Notes: generated by a model not told the origin, from the letters alone. Shown: positions 52,431 through 61,617, counted from the stretch's first letter. The stretch: DNA of 64,000 bases from Paenibacillus albidus (GCF_014644435.1 NZ_BMKR01000018.1:1-64000); one strand, 5' to 3'. Translations and numbers: made by a program.

Positions 52431-53450
52431 ATGACGGAAATACAAATAGCTGCTGTCGGAGATCTTATGGTCAAACGTTATATTATTTCGGATGCTAAAC
52501 AGTCTAACGGAACCTATGCGTTCGGCACCCTGTTCGCGAAAGTGGCCCCTTATCTGAAACAGGCAGATTTGACGATCGGTAATCTTGAAACTACCTTTGC
52601 CGGAAGCGGGCCAGAATCCCGGAAAAGTCCACGATCTGGGGGTCCGATATTCAAGTGTCCGGACGAACTGGCTCCGGCGCTTAAAAAAACCGGATTCGAC
52701 GTACTAGTAACGGCGAATAATCACTGCATGGATTATGGTGCCCCGGGCCTGATTCGGACGTTACATGTCCTGGACCGTAATGGAATCGAGCATACCGGTA
52801 CAGCTAGGTCATTACAGGAATCCAATAACGCTCTGATCAAAAACGTAAAAGGGATTACGATCGGGATCCTTTCCTACACGTCAGGAACCAACAGGATTCC
52901 CGTACCGGCGAATCGGCCATGGCTGGTCAATCGGATAGAAACCGGCAAAATCATTCGGGAGATTCGAGAGTTAAAAAAGAAAGTCGATCTGGTCTTGCTG
53001 TATATGCATTTCGGTAATGAATATCGGTACACTCCAAACAAAAGGCAAAAGCAGCTGGTAAACCTCTTCTTTAAAAATGGCGCTAATATCATACTGGGAT
53101 CACACCCGCATGTTCTTCAACCGATGGAAGTTCGGGGGAAAAAACAATTCGTTATTTATTCGTTGGGTAATTTTGTTTCGACTAAACTAAAGAATAATCC
53201 TTATACACAAAGCGGAATCATCCTTACTCTTAACATCAAAAAGGATCAAAAAGGAAATACAAGTATAACTAACATCGATTACATCCCGACTTGCGTAGAT
53301 CGAAGAATGAGAAACGGCAGCAGAATTACAGAGGTCCTCCCTATTCGTGATGCGTTAAAGACGAGCGTTTTTGATCTAAAAACGGGACGGCGAAATCTCC
53401 TGAATCGTATGTTGAAGCATACGATGGCAACCTTAAAGCATAATGATTGA
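52431..53450 (+). CDS. CapA-family protein (poly-gamma-glutamate synthesis-type metallophosphatase fold)
   Basis: A 339-residue protein of the CapA/PgsA family, calcineurin-like phosphoesterase fold. Seen: IAAVGDLMV at the start (metal-site Asp), LTIGNLETT, VTANNHCMDYG (about residue 103), YMHFGNEYRYTPNKRQKQL and IILGSHPHVLQPME, which supply the usual Asn/His ligands. Unlike PgsA it has no N-terminal membrane anchor, and there are no capBC partners, so poly-gamma-glutamate synthesis is not implied. The start at 52431 is set by AAGGTGG. A strong hairpin follows. The upstream 52014-52430 is gene-free. Confidence 0.85.
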   Translation: MTEIQIAAVGDLMVKRYIISDAKQSNGTYAFGTLFAKVAPYLKQADLTIGNLETTFAGSGPESRKSPRSGGPIFKCPDELAPALKKTGFDVLVTANNHCMDYGAPGLIRTLHVLDRNGIEHTGTARSLQESNNALIKNVKGITIGILSYTSGTNRIPVPANRPWLVNRIETGKIIREIRELKKKVDLVLLYMHFGNEYRYTPNKRQKQLVNLFFKNGANIILGSHPHVLQPMEVRGKKQFVIYSLGNFVSTKLKNNPYTQSGIILTLNIKKDQKGNTSITNIDYIPTCVDRRMRNGSRITEVLPIRDALKTSVFDLKTGRRNLLNRMLKHTMATLKHND

Positions 53451-53491
53451 GAGGGATTTGACTGCCGCTTCAACCCGGAAATGAAAAAAAA

Positions 53492-53513
53492 CCGGCCATT
53501 TTTTCATGGCCGG
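53492..53513. terminator. bidirectional terminator, capA-like / MFS
   Basis: CCGGCCAT/ATGGCCGG with a 6-nt loop; the plus side is followed by CTCTTCTTC and the minus side by T8. Convergent genes share it. Confidence 0.85.
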
Positions 53514-53548
53514 CTCTTCTTCATTAAGATCTTATAGATAACGCGATA

Positions 53549-54799
53549 TTATGTCTCTTGTGCAGCAGGTGTGTGATCCGGAGCTTTTTGGTTCATGATC
53601 GGCACCATGACCAGTGCGCCCAGAAGAAACAATAATCCTGCTCCGCTATAGATCGTACCCAGTGAAAAGGCATCCTTTAACGCACCAGCGAAAGACATGG
53701 AAACCACCATCATACCAACGAACATTGGATTCAGAACCCCATTCACCCGGCCCACAATGGAAGAATGTGACCATTTCAGAATCATTGTGCTGATCCCGAT
53801 ATGAATGCATGGGAAAGCAAGCCCATTCAGAAATTGAACGGTCAGTGTAACCGGAACGCTCGTCGAATTCCCGACAATGACTGTGCAGACCGCGCCTGCC
53901 AGCATGCCTATCGCCAGAAGAAGCTGCGGCGGAACCCGCTTCGCGAAGACGGCTACGATCCCGCCCCCGATCAGCATGGCTGCGCCATTCACCATCAGCA
54001 GATATTGCAGGAACTCCTCACTCCTGCCCAGCCGCTCCGTTACGATGAACAGGTTGAGAGCTTGGGCTACGCCAACAGCGAGTCCCGCCAGAATAAACGC
54101 GAGTCCGAGCATACGCAGCACTTGGCTTTGCCAGACATAGCTGAAGCCTTCAATGAAATCTTTACGGAACTGCCCTTTTACAGCGACCTTTTGAGACTCC
54201 ATCTTATCCTCGGGCAGGCGAATAAGGACGAGTGCGGAAAGCAGAAAAACCACGCCCATTACAGCGATTGATGTTTCAAGGCCAAACGTACTATAAATAA
54301 AGGTACCCAGCATAGGGCCAAGCACCATAAAGATGGCCATCAGCGATTGGAATAGAGCCATTCCTTGCTGCAGCTGTTCTTCCGACACATGATACTTAAA
54401 CAATCGCATGCTTGAAGGCTGCGAGAACTGCGAAAGAATAGCCGAGATGAATGCGACCAGGTAGACGGATTGCCAAGAACCGTAATGTATGGTCAGAAGT
54501 ACTACGAATACCGATACCGCGGATAATAAATCGCACCAGATCATCGTTAGCTTCGGCCGCCAGCGGTCGGCAAATGTACCTCCGATGAACGAAAATACAA
54601 AAATAGGCGCGAATTCAGCTACACTGATTAGTGAAATGGCGTATGGATCATTGTTTGTTCTATCCGCAACATACAGGAGAATAGCGAAATTCCGTACCCA
54701 GATGCCGATCTGCAGGAGTACGCTTGATAATAAAATCGTCTGCAGGAACCGATTGCGAAGCAGGCTTGGTGCATTGGTGCTTTTTTCGTGCCCATTCAA
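53549..54799 (-). CDS. MFS transporter (MFS_3-like efflux permease)
   Basis: A 416-residue 12-span permease with the motif A-like SFIGGTFADRWRPKLTMIWCD between spans 2 and 3, typical of the MFS_3/macrolide-efflux-like group. The start is TTG at 54799, chosen because GGAGG lies nine bases before it; the TTG at 54808 directly abuts that site. Substrate unknown. It stands alone between a shared terminator and a 278-bp gene-free stretch (54800-55077). Confidence 0.85.
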   Translation of the reverse strand: MNGHEKSTNAPSLLRNRFLQTILLSSVLLQIGIWVRNFAILLYVADRTNNDPYAISLISVAEFAPIFVFSFIGGTFADRWRPKLTMIWCDLLSAVSVFVVLLTIHYGSWQSVYLVAFISAILSQFSQPSSMRLFKYHVSEEQLQQGMALFQSLMAIFMVLGPMLGTFIYSTFGLETSIAVMGVVFLLSALVLIRLPEDKMESQKVAVKGQFRKDFIEGFSYVWQSQVLRMLGLAFILAGLAVGVAQALNLFIVTERLGRSEEFLQYLLMVNGAAMLIGGGIVAVFAKRVPPQLLLAIGMLAGAVCTVIVGNSTSVPVTLTVQFLNGLAFPCIHIGISTMILKWSHSSIVGRVNGVLNPMFVGMMVVSMSFAGALKDAFSLGTIYSGAGLLFLLGALVMVPIMNQKAPDHTPAAQET

Positions 54800-55077
54800 T
54801 CCTTTCAACCTCCAATTCGTCTATAAGGATGCCCATCTTGATTAATGGAATGACTCTCCTTTCCATTCCTAATTATACGGAACTCATCATCGTTCACCTC
54901 CTACTAAAGACTGAAATTACAGAGTGCATCTCCAAAAATAACAGTCCGGGTGTCCAATGTACCAATAATAATCAACAATTATCTTAATGGCGAATCCACA
55001 TTTTGTTTGCTTTTTTTGTCAATTATAGCATACTGGAATATTTGATATTTCTTATCGTTTGCTATGTTGAGTTTTTC

Positions 55078-55887
55078 TTAAATATAGCTTCGAGTATCGT
55101 TGTTCCTGCCAAACTTGTAGACGGCGATTAGAGACAGAACTCCGGCAAAAGCAGCTAGAATCAAAAGGTTCAAAGATAGGTCTCCCATCGAAACCCCTTG
55201 CTGTAAATTGCTGAAGGTATCAAGCAGCCAATACTGGGGCAGAAAGTGCGCAAGCTGCTGCATCGCTGCCGGCATTAAAGCAATCGGGAACATACACCCC
55301 GCCATCAGGCTGGTAGGAATAGGAATAAGAATCATATTCTGCATTCCACTGGCTATGGAGGAGCGGCTTGAGAAGGCCACAATTGCCAGGGATAGACTTA
55401 TCGCCACCAGAGCAAATAGCATAAGAATCAGGAACATGCTCCAGAAAGGGATTCCCGACAAGCTCGAGGAGGACACCAGCATAAGGATTAGCAGGTAGCC
55501 TATCGACTGATTAGTCTTGTTGTGATTAACGGATTGATTCTCTACTTTCTCAGCTGATAAATGGAAGCCTGACTTTTGGAAATCCTCATAAAGGTCATTA
55601 AACTTAACCTCATCCCCATTAGCTACCTGTCCGGTAACCTGTGCGCCCTTGATGGATACGATCTGCACCTCTGCGGGCTTACTGTCAATCAAGCTCTGTG
55701 TGAAACCGGCAGGAAGGATGATCGCTGCATCCAGCTCTCCTGAGGCGATCAGATCCTTTACCTCGGGCTCCTCAATCTCTCTTACAAGCATCGAATCTAG
55801 TCTGCCTACCGAATATAACAAGAGGTTTATGGGATTCTTAAAGGTAGATAAGAATGTCTTCCGAACCAGCCATAATGTGTCTATCAT
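55078..55887 (-). pseudogene. ABC-2 type permease (linearmycin-exporter LnrN-like) with internal deletions
   Basis: Relic of the second permease of an Lnr-type ABC exporter. The N-terminus (MIDTLWLVRKTFLSTFKNPI) and the C-terminal spans (LIPIPTSLMAGCMFPIALMP, to AVYKFGRN) are normal. After LLLY the sequence jumps through a short unrelated stretch (SVGRLDSMLVREIE) to EPEVKDLIASGELDAAIILP, losing the extracellular start. Later SSSSLSGI joins straight to PFWSMFLILML, where intact relatives have about 55 more residues, including the cytoplasmic ENRTY-type loop and a span. The frame of 269 codons is open, but a working permease (about 370 residues) is unlikely. AGGGAGGGG precedes the ATG. Confidence 0.75.
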
Positions 55888-55889
55888 CC

Positions 55890-56009
55890 TTATAGCCCCT
55901 CCCTTCTGCGCATCATGGTTATTGCGATACCAAGCAAGACGACCGAAAAGCCGACATTTAACAACGTAGCATTCGCCGCCGCAGAAAGGCTGTCTGCTGC
56001 TGGATGTGA
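55890..56009 (-). pseudogene. C-terminal stub of the first ABC-2 permease
   Basis: In the frame just upstream of the permease relic, 39 codons encode AADSLSAAANATLLNVGFSV, then LLGIAITMMRRREGL and a stop two bases before the next ATG. This is the usual end of the first ABC-2 permease in such operons (last span plus basic tail). An in-frame TGA at 56010-56012 precedes it, so the rest of the gene is gone. Confidence 0.7.
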
Positions 56010-56216
56010 TCATGTCTTATTTTCTATGTCCTCTTTGAGGTCAGCAATTCTGCTTATGTTGGTGTTAAGCAAACGGTAGTAGAGGGAACTTAGCATCGCA
56101 ACGAGACCGTATGTAACCAAGACGGCTTGAGATTCTTGTGACAGCATCAAGAGCGGAGCCAGCATGAGAAAAATAATAATTCCGCGTTTATGCAGGCTTT
56201 TCTTCTGCGGACAGGC
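56010..56216 (-). pseudogene. N-terminal stub of a sensor histidine kinase
   Basis: About 65 codons encode QKKSLHKRGIIIFLMLAPLL, then further spans (ESQAVLVTYGLVAMLSSLYY) and RLLNTNISRIADLKEDIENK, the N-terminal membrane part and linker of a NarL-class sensor kinase of the LnrJ type. The sequence then runs into a stop within four bases of the permease stub. The kinase core, response regulator and ATPase genes expected in between are missing, so one deletion seems to have fused the two ends of the operon. Confidence 0.65.
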
Positions 56217-56230
56217 AGCCGGTAAAGGAT

Positions 56231-56271
56231 AAAAGGCCGCTTGCCTTCTAAAAAGGACCAAGCGGCCTTTT
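56231..56271 (-). terminator. terminator of the symporter-GH127 operon
   Basis: AAAAGGCCGCTT (56231-56242) pairs perfectly with AAGCGGCCTTTT (56260-56271), 12-bp stem and 17-nt loop, starting about 12 nt past the GH127 stop on the minus strand. Confidence 0.85.
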
Positions 56272-56283
56272 GCCCAAAAGGAA

Positions 56284-58581
56284 TCAGCGGGCAAGTTTAA
56301 AATATACATGATAACGTTCATCTTGAATTAGATACAGGGGAACAAACTTGACGGCATCCAGCATAAACATCAACGGGTTATCCTTTTGCTGAATGATTTG
56401 ATCCAGAAGTTCTTGCTCACTGCATGTCCAGGTGAGATAATCCTGTTCCCCGCTTATTGCCGCCAGGACATAAGGTCCATAAGCTAGTGTTTTAAGGGTA
56501 TCGTCATCGGGCGCACCAACCAGTCTCACGGAGCAGGGCAACGTCAGCTCGATTTCATCCTTTTTCCATTCTTTGCGCAGTTTTAAATATCCGTCTTCAT
56601 ACTCCAGATCACGGCAAGGCTCTCCGTTAATCTTTACTTGAAGGGGCGCTGATACCCAATCGGGAATTCTGAACATCAGGGTCGTTTCGGAACCGCCCCC
56701 GATCTCAAAGCGGACCGTCTCCAAGCCGTCCCGGTTCTGGATCAGGCTGAGCCCCTGCTCGCTCCAATCCAGTTGAGAAGGAATATACAAGTTCACATAC
56801 AACCTGTCTTCATTATGAAAATAGATGGCTTCCTGGTATTTAAAATGATTTTCCAGACCGGTTCCATGACAGCAGGTATTCTCATGTGTGTCGAATTTCT
56901 TGATCGATCCGGGCGCCAGTGGCATAAAGTAAGTGCTGCCGCCTTCTGCTTTTTGACTATTCTCTGAGGCAAGAATATGGTTATACAGCGCCTTCTCATA
57001 ATAGTCCATATACGTTTTGCGCGGATTAAACTGAAAAAGCTCTTTGGTCAACTTCAACATATTATAGCTCGCACAGGTTTCCGCCGTTTTATCGGTGAGA
57101 AAACCGGCAATGGCGTCTGGCTCCCTGAACATTTCTGTCTCTCCGGTGCCTCCGATGGAATAAATATGACTTTGTGTCACCATCGTCCAGAAGTTATCTG
57201 CGATATTGAAATAAGCCTCGTCCCCCGCAACCTCAAACAGCTTCAAGGCTCCAATCACCTGCGGAATGTGTTGGTTGGCATGCATATTTCCCAGAGTGTC
57301 TATATTTTCCTTCATCGGAAGGAAGAGCTTTTCATTGTCAAAATATTTTGCGGTCATCAAATATTGTTCATTGCCGGTGATCGCAGATAATTTGGCCAAT
57401 ACCTCATTCATGCCCCCAAATTCCCCGGCAATATAAAGTGACCACATTTTATGCAGTTGCTCTCTTGGAAGCCGGCTTAGCCGGTTGTAGAGCCAATGGC
57501 CCAGCTTATCGCAAATTTCCAAAGCTTCCCTCTGACCCGCCAATTCGTAACAATCCAGCAGACCGGCCATAATCTTGTGCAGCGTATAGTAAGGAGCCCA
57601 TATTTCCGGATAAGTTGTGTACTGCTCCAGCAGATTGAACTGTTCTTCCGAATATGCACTCAGGAAACCCTGGCCATAGCCCGCCAGTTCTGACATGGCT
57701 GTTTGACATTTGCCCAATTCTGCAACCATGTATTGAATTTTCCCCAGCAGCACGGAATCCCCCGTGGCATCATAAGCCAGAGCCAGTGCAGATAGGTAAT
57801 GTCCAGTGGTATGCCCTTTCAGATTGCATTCGGGAGCGTCCCATCCCGTCATCGGCTGTGCTCCTTTGGTATCTCCGGTGGCTGCTGCTCTGAAATTATA
57901 CAGCATCTGGTCATCATCCGTTGAGCGCACATACTGCAGAAAGCGGTTCATAGCCGCTCCGAATTCACTTTTCCTTTCCAGGTGTACCTTTTGCCCCTTA
58001 AATTCTTTTAACCGCTTGGTATGATCGGTTGTTTCCAGAGCCTTCTCCACCACTTGAATGGTGGCTAAGACTTTCAAAGGACTTCCTTCTACTGTACCGT
58101 GGATCGGAAAAAATCCAGGTTGCCGGTAAGTCTCCTCTTTGACCAGGTCCCAGGAAACCGGGCTTACCGTATAACTTCCGGTATCATTTTTTACAATGAC
58201 GACGGTTGGCAGTTCCGGCTGTTCCCCAACATTCGTGCGCACGGTCAGCGGATTAACCGCAACGATCTTTGCTTTATATTCTTCCTGGAGAACCGTTGCT
58301 TCAAATGTCTTGCGGGTTTCTGCTCCTTCATATGTCAACGTCGCGACAAGGATAACTTTCCGATTGCCTACCCCAAAGGTAGGTCTGGTAACCTTGCCTG
58401 TATGACTTATAAACAGAGTCTCTTTCGATTCCCATTGAATGGAAGAGCCATACTTCCCCTTCAGCGGAAGTTTCAAATCAGCTTCTACTGTATTTAAGTT
58501 TCCCAGATAAATTGCATTACCGTCCAGTTCCGTTATTTCTTTCGCGTTTGCCGTTCTGACGGCATTTTGTCTCAGTTCCAT
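56284..58581 (-). CDS. GH127-family beta-L-arabinofuranosidase with N-terminal Ig-like domains
   Basis: A 765-residue glycoside hydrolase of the DUF1680/GH127 type, expected to release beta-L-arabinofuranose with a cysteine nucleophile held by zinc. The (alpha/alpha)6 catalytic domain spans about 195-640, with ECNLKGHTTGHYLSALALAY and the active-site segment ENTCCHGTGLENHFKY around residues 567-582 (Cys-Cys near 570). A C-terminal beta domain follows. Before the catalytic domain are two Ig-like segments (about 25-100 with GKVTRPTFGVGNRKV, and 105-180) usually seen in secreted enzymes, yet there is no signal peptide, so it should be cytoplasmic. The ATG at 58581 is preferred over TTG 58587. 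It lies 22 bp after the symporter gene. Confidence 0.88.
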   Translation of the reverse strand: MELRQNAVRTANAKEITELDGNAIYLGNLNTVEADLKLPLKGKYGSSIQWESKETLFISHTGKVTRPTFGVGNRKVILVATLTYEGAETRKTFEATVLQEEYKAKIVAVNPLTVRTNVGEQPELPTVVIVKNDTGSYTVSPVSWDLVKEETYRQPGFFPIHGTVEGSPLKVLATIQVVEKALETTDHTKRLKEFKGQKVHLERKSEFGAAMNRFLQYVRSTDDDQMLYNFRAAATGDTKGAQPMTGWDAPECNLKGHTTGHYLSALALAYDATGDSVLLGKIQYMVAELGKCQTAMSELAGYGQGFLSAYSEEQFNLLEQYTTYPEIWAPYYTLHKIMAGLLDCYELAGQREALEICDKLGHWLYNRLSRLPREQLHKMWSLYIAGEFGGMNEVLAKLSAITGNEQYLMTAKYFDNEKLFLPMKENIDTLGNMHANQHIPQVIGALKLFEVAGDEAYFNIADNFWTMVTQSHIYSIGGTGETEMFREPDAIAGFLTDKTAETCASYNMLKLTKELFQFNPRKTYMDYYEKALYNHILASENSQKAEGGSTYFMPLAPGSIKKFDTHENTCCHGTGLENHFKYQEAIYFHNEDRLYVNLYIPSQLDWSEQGLSLIQNRDGLETVRFEIGGGSETTLMFRIPDWVSAPLQVKINGEPCRDLEYEDGYLKLRKEWKKDEIELTLPCSVRLVGAPDDDTLKTLAYGPYVLAAISGEQDYLTWTCSEQELLDQIIQQKDNPLMFMLDAVKFVPLYLIQDERYHVYFKLAR

Positions 58582-58603
58582 CTCCAATCCGCCTTTCTGT
58601 ACT

Positions 58604-59836
58604 CTACGCCTGCGCTGCAGCGCCTATTTTTTGTTTGATCCAGTTCTTGCCTTCGATGATCCGTGAAATCACCATACTAATGGCCGGATCGCCGGTTACA
58701 TTCACCATAGTGCACAGCGGGTCTGTAATCGTTCCCAGAATCACCAGGATCGGAACCGCTTCCATCGGAAACCCGAAGGCGGTACATATAAACAGTTCCC
58801 CAATAAACCCGCCGCTGGGAATTGTGCCTACAATAATTCCGCTGATTAAGGCAACCAGAACGGCCTTGACCATATCTCCCGTGCCCATTGTCATATTAAA
58901 AATCCCGAACAAGAAAAGAATTTTAATCATTTGGACGGCTACTACGCCATTTTTGTGCATACTTGCGCCAAGCGGTATGATAATGTCACCGATTTCATCG
59001 GGAATGTCCATTTGCTTCACGGCCAGTCTGTTCACAGGAATACAAGCTGTACTGCTGCAAGTTCCCATCGCTGTGGTCAGCGGCAGCCATATATTTTTCC
59101 AAAAACGCTTGACCCCGGTTTTACCTCCCCCATAATACGTAGCCAAAAAGGAAAACAGAATGAAAAACAGTATACAAAAAACCACATAGATAACGGACGC
59201 CCGGGCAACGGACCAGACAATTTGATTGCCTACCTTACCGATCAGTGTCGCGAAGTAGCAGGCGATACCCACCGGAGCGTAATACATAATAATAGAAACG
59301 AATTTATTCAGTACGGACGTTAAACTGCTTAGCATTTTGGAAACCGGAGTTCCCTCTTCTCCAATGGAGCTTACGGAAATTCCAAAGAGAATTGCAAAAA
59401 TAATTAAGGCCATCATATGTTTTAAGGACAATAATTCAACGAAATCGCTTACAGTGATCAAACCGACAATGTCCAGCGACGCAGCCGCCTGGTCCTGTAC
59501 AGCTTCGCCAAAGCTAACATTAGCGTTCAGGGCCGGATTAAAGATCAAGCCGGTGATCAACGCCAGCACAGCAGTAATGATGCCAGTAACCACCACCACC
59601 AAAAAGAATATGCCCAAAATTTTCCCGAGCTTTTTCAAATTAGTCATGCTTGCAATAGAACTGGCTATGGACACAAACACCAGCGGCACAATGATCACAA
59701 ATACCATGTTCAGAAAAACATCTGCAAAGGGCTGCAGTACAGCGGATTTTTCGCCCATAATCGTGCCAGCAATCGCCCCTATTAAAACACCAGCCAGCAG
59801 TATAATCGAAAATTTATAGTTCTTTAGAACTTGCAT
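58604..59836 (-). CDS. dicarboxylate/amino acid:cation symporter (DAACS family)
   Basis: A 410-residue membrane symporter of the SLC1/DAACS group that imports acidic or neutral amino acids or C4-dicarboxylates with Na+ or H+. It has eight spans plus re-entrant loops, including a serine-rich hairpin (MGTCSSTACIPVN, about 255) and the NMTMGTGD segment (about 317), which replaces the common NMDGT. It is first in a two-gene transcript with GH127 and is divergent from an AraC regulator. A DAACS carrier is an unusual partner for a glycosidase and suggests an amino-acid-containing substrate. GGGGGGAAGAAGG precedes the ATG. Confidence 0.9.
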   Translation of the reverse strand: MQVLKNYKFSIILLAGVLIGAIAGTIMGEKSAVLQPFADVFLNMVFVIIVPLVFVSIASSIASMTNLKKLGKILGIFFLVVVVTGIITAVLALITGLIFNPALNANVSFGEAVQDQAAASLDIVGLITVSDFVELLSLKHMMALIIFAILFGISVSSIGEEGTPVSKMLSSLTSVLNKFVSIIMYYAPVGIACYFATLIGKVGNQIVWSVARASVIYVVFCILFFILFSFLATYYGGGKTGVKRFWKNIWLPLTTAMGTCSSTACIPVNRLAVKQMDIPDEIGDIIIPLGASMHKNGVVAVQMIKILFLFGIFNMTMGTGDMVKAVLVALISGIIVGTIPSGGFIGELFICTAFGFPMEAVPILVILGTITDPLCTMVNVTGDPAISMVISRIIEGKNWIKQKIGAAAQA

Positions 59837-60139
59837 CCTTCTTCCCCCCAGGTAAATAATGAAATGACATGCTCATTCCGTCGACTGAATGAAAGCGTTA
59901 TACTTTATAAGCGGACCGTCTTACTGATATTAGTATGACACCCGGCAAGGTAGATTAAAATCATTAAAATAAACCAAAAATATAAGATTATTAACATTAA
60001 AAATATAACATTATTATCATAATAATATTTTAGGATTGGTGAATTTATCCTTTTTATCAGCCTTAAATCTGAATTCATTGATCATCCCGACGTTTCCATG
60101 CTATGATTTATATAATAAAATTGATTTGAGGTGGCAGAA
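59837..60139. promoter_or_regulatory. divergent control region, symporter-GH127 / araC
   Basis: About 300 bp, very AT-rich in its right half (59950-60030). A cre-like sequence, ATGAAAGCGTTATAC near 59889-59903, agrees with most of the CcpA consensus but misses its last two positions. It lies about 55 bp upstream of the symporter start. The AraC-type protein encoded divergently probably binds here. No gene is seen. Confidence 0.4.
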
Positions 60140-61048
60140 TTGCTATACATCCATTTCAGCTGTCCTCCCTTGCCTCATCTTATCGTCGGGGGAGTATCGC
60201 TGTTCCGGAAAGGAGATCTTCACGAGCGCCGTGTACTTGACCAAACCTTTGACCTGATCTTCGTTTTTTCGGGTGCTCTTTATCTGGAGGAGGATGGACG
60301 CAAATATACGATTGAGCGCAACCAATATTTAATTTTGCCGCCCGGGAATTTGCATAAAGGCTACAAAGCCTGCACTTCCGACACGACCTTCTCCTGGGTT
60401 CATTTCTATACAACGGGACATTACTTCTATTCCGAGAATCCCATCACTCAGGTCGATTCCAAAATGAACAAAACGAAATACTATAAAAAAGATGTGTTTT
60501 ATATTTCACTTCCCCAATACGGAAGGATTGACGACAGCCTGCATGAAATCATGAAGAATTATATGGATAGTATTTCACAGGTCAAAATTGATAAATATCA
60601 TAATGAAAAGCTGTTTTATTCATCGACCAAATCCCAGATCGAATACCAGCAGTTATTTCTGAAAATATTAACTATTTTGCGTGATTTACGGGAACATGAA
60701 AAAGAAAAAGAGCTGGCAGAGGTAATTTTAGATTATTTTTCTTCACATTATCAGAACCCTTTCGACTTGAACCAACTTGCCGCCCAGTATTCCTTTCATC
60801 CGGCCCATATCATTCGCTCCGTTAAGAAAAAATACGGACTGAGTCCATTGCAATTACTGCTCACCATCAGGGTTCAAAAAGCAATGAAGCTTCTGGAAGA
60901 AGAACGCCACTCCGTCGGGCAAATCGCTTCCCTCGTCGGCTTTACCGACTCTTCTTACTTTTGCAAGCAGTTCAAAAAGATCACTTCTTTAACCCCTTTG
61001 CAATACCGTAATCAGCCAGGTGTCAACCCGTCGACAACAGAGCTTTGA
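60140..61048 (+). CDS. AraC-family transcriptional regulator
   Basis: A 302-residue regulator with an N-terminal cupin-like sugar-sensing domain (FDLIFVFSGALYLEEDGRKY and NQYLILPPGNLHKGYK, about 35-75) and two C-terminal AraC helix-turn-helix motifs (FDLNQLAAQYSFHPAHIIRS and SVGQIASLVGFTDSSYFCKQ, about 210-285). The frame opens at GTG 60131, but the TTG at 60140 has GAGGTGG six bases before it. Divergent from the symporter-GH127 unit, which it most likely activates in response to the imported glycan. Confidence 0.88.
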   Translation: MLYIHFSCPPLPHLIVGGVSLFRKGDLHERRVLDQTFDLIFVFSGALYLEEDGRKYTIERNQYLILPPGNLHKGYKACTSDTTFSWVHFYTTGHYFYSENPITQVDSKMNKTKYYKKDVFYISLPQYGRIDDSLHEIMKNYMDSISQVKIDKYHNEKLFYSSTKSQIEYQQLFLKILTILRDLREHEKEKELAEVILDYFSSHYQNPFDLNQLAAQYSFHPAHIIRSVKKKYGLSPLQLLLTIRVQKAMKLLEEERHSVGQIASLVGFTDSSYFCKQFKKITSLTPLQYRNQPGVNPSTTEL

Positions 61049-61335
61049 TTACTGTATAAACTAATTCTCCGAAAGCACTAGGACAAGAATATATGCATTT
61101 AAAAGAACAAAATCACCCTGGCGGGTGAATAACAACTCGGAGCTTAACAAGGCCCGGATTATTGTACAATAGGCAAGATTATCGTCCTTTGGCTTGCATA
61201 GAACTCACACTGTTGTACAACGTGCACAACACTCACCCCTATAGCGTGGTTAAGACAATGGTTGATTGTGCGATTTTGCGTGGGTCCCTCTGCGGACACG
61301 ATGAGGTCCCTTCACGATCTAGCCGCGGCTGATGC

Positions 61336-61410
61336 GGACAGGAAATCCGTTAATTAGGGAGGATTCGTCTATTCAGCAGGACAAACGGACAGAGATTCCG
61401 CTAATTGTCC
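61336..61410. repeat. paired intergenic repeat units
   Basis: Two related units, GGACAGGAAATCCGTTAATT (from 61336) and GGACAGAGATTCCGCTAATT (from 61387), lie 51 bp apart in a 670-bp gene-free stretch (61049-61720). Short ATTAGGGGA-like sequence recurs around them on both strands. They look like members of a dispersed intergenic repeat family. Confidence 0.45.
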
Positions 61411-61617
61411 CATCTCCCCTAATTCTAGGCACAAATGAACGATATAAAGACTCCTGAGTCCGAATTCGCCAGGAAAGCACACTTTTTCGCAAAATAAGAT
61501 CTTCTCAGTCCGCTTCACTCCGCTGATGGAGCCCAATCCTCCTGCACCGCTTATTTCATATTAAGCTTCCAAGATATCCACATTTTTGGGCATCGCATAA
61601 TTTCCTAATCGACAAAA

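Noticed and set aside
52431..53450. Poly-gamma-glutamate capsule operon
   Set aside because: The CapA-like protein is single, lacks a membrane anchor, and has no capB, capC or capE neighbours, so capsule synthesis is not inferred.
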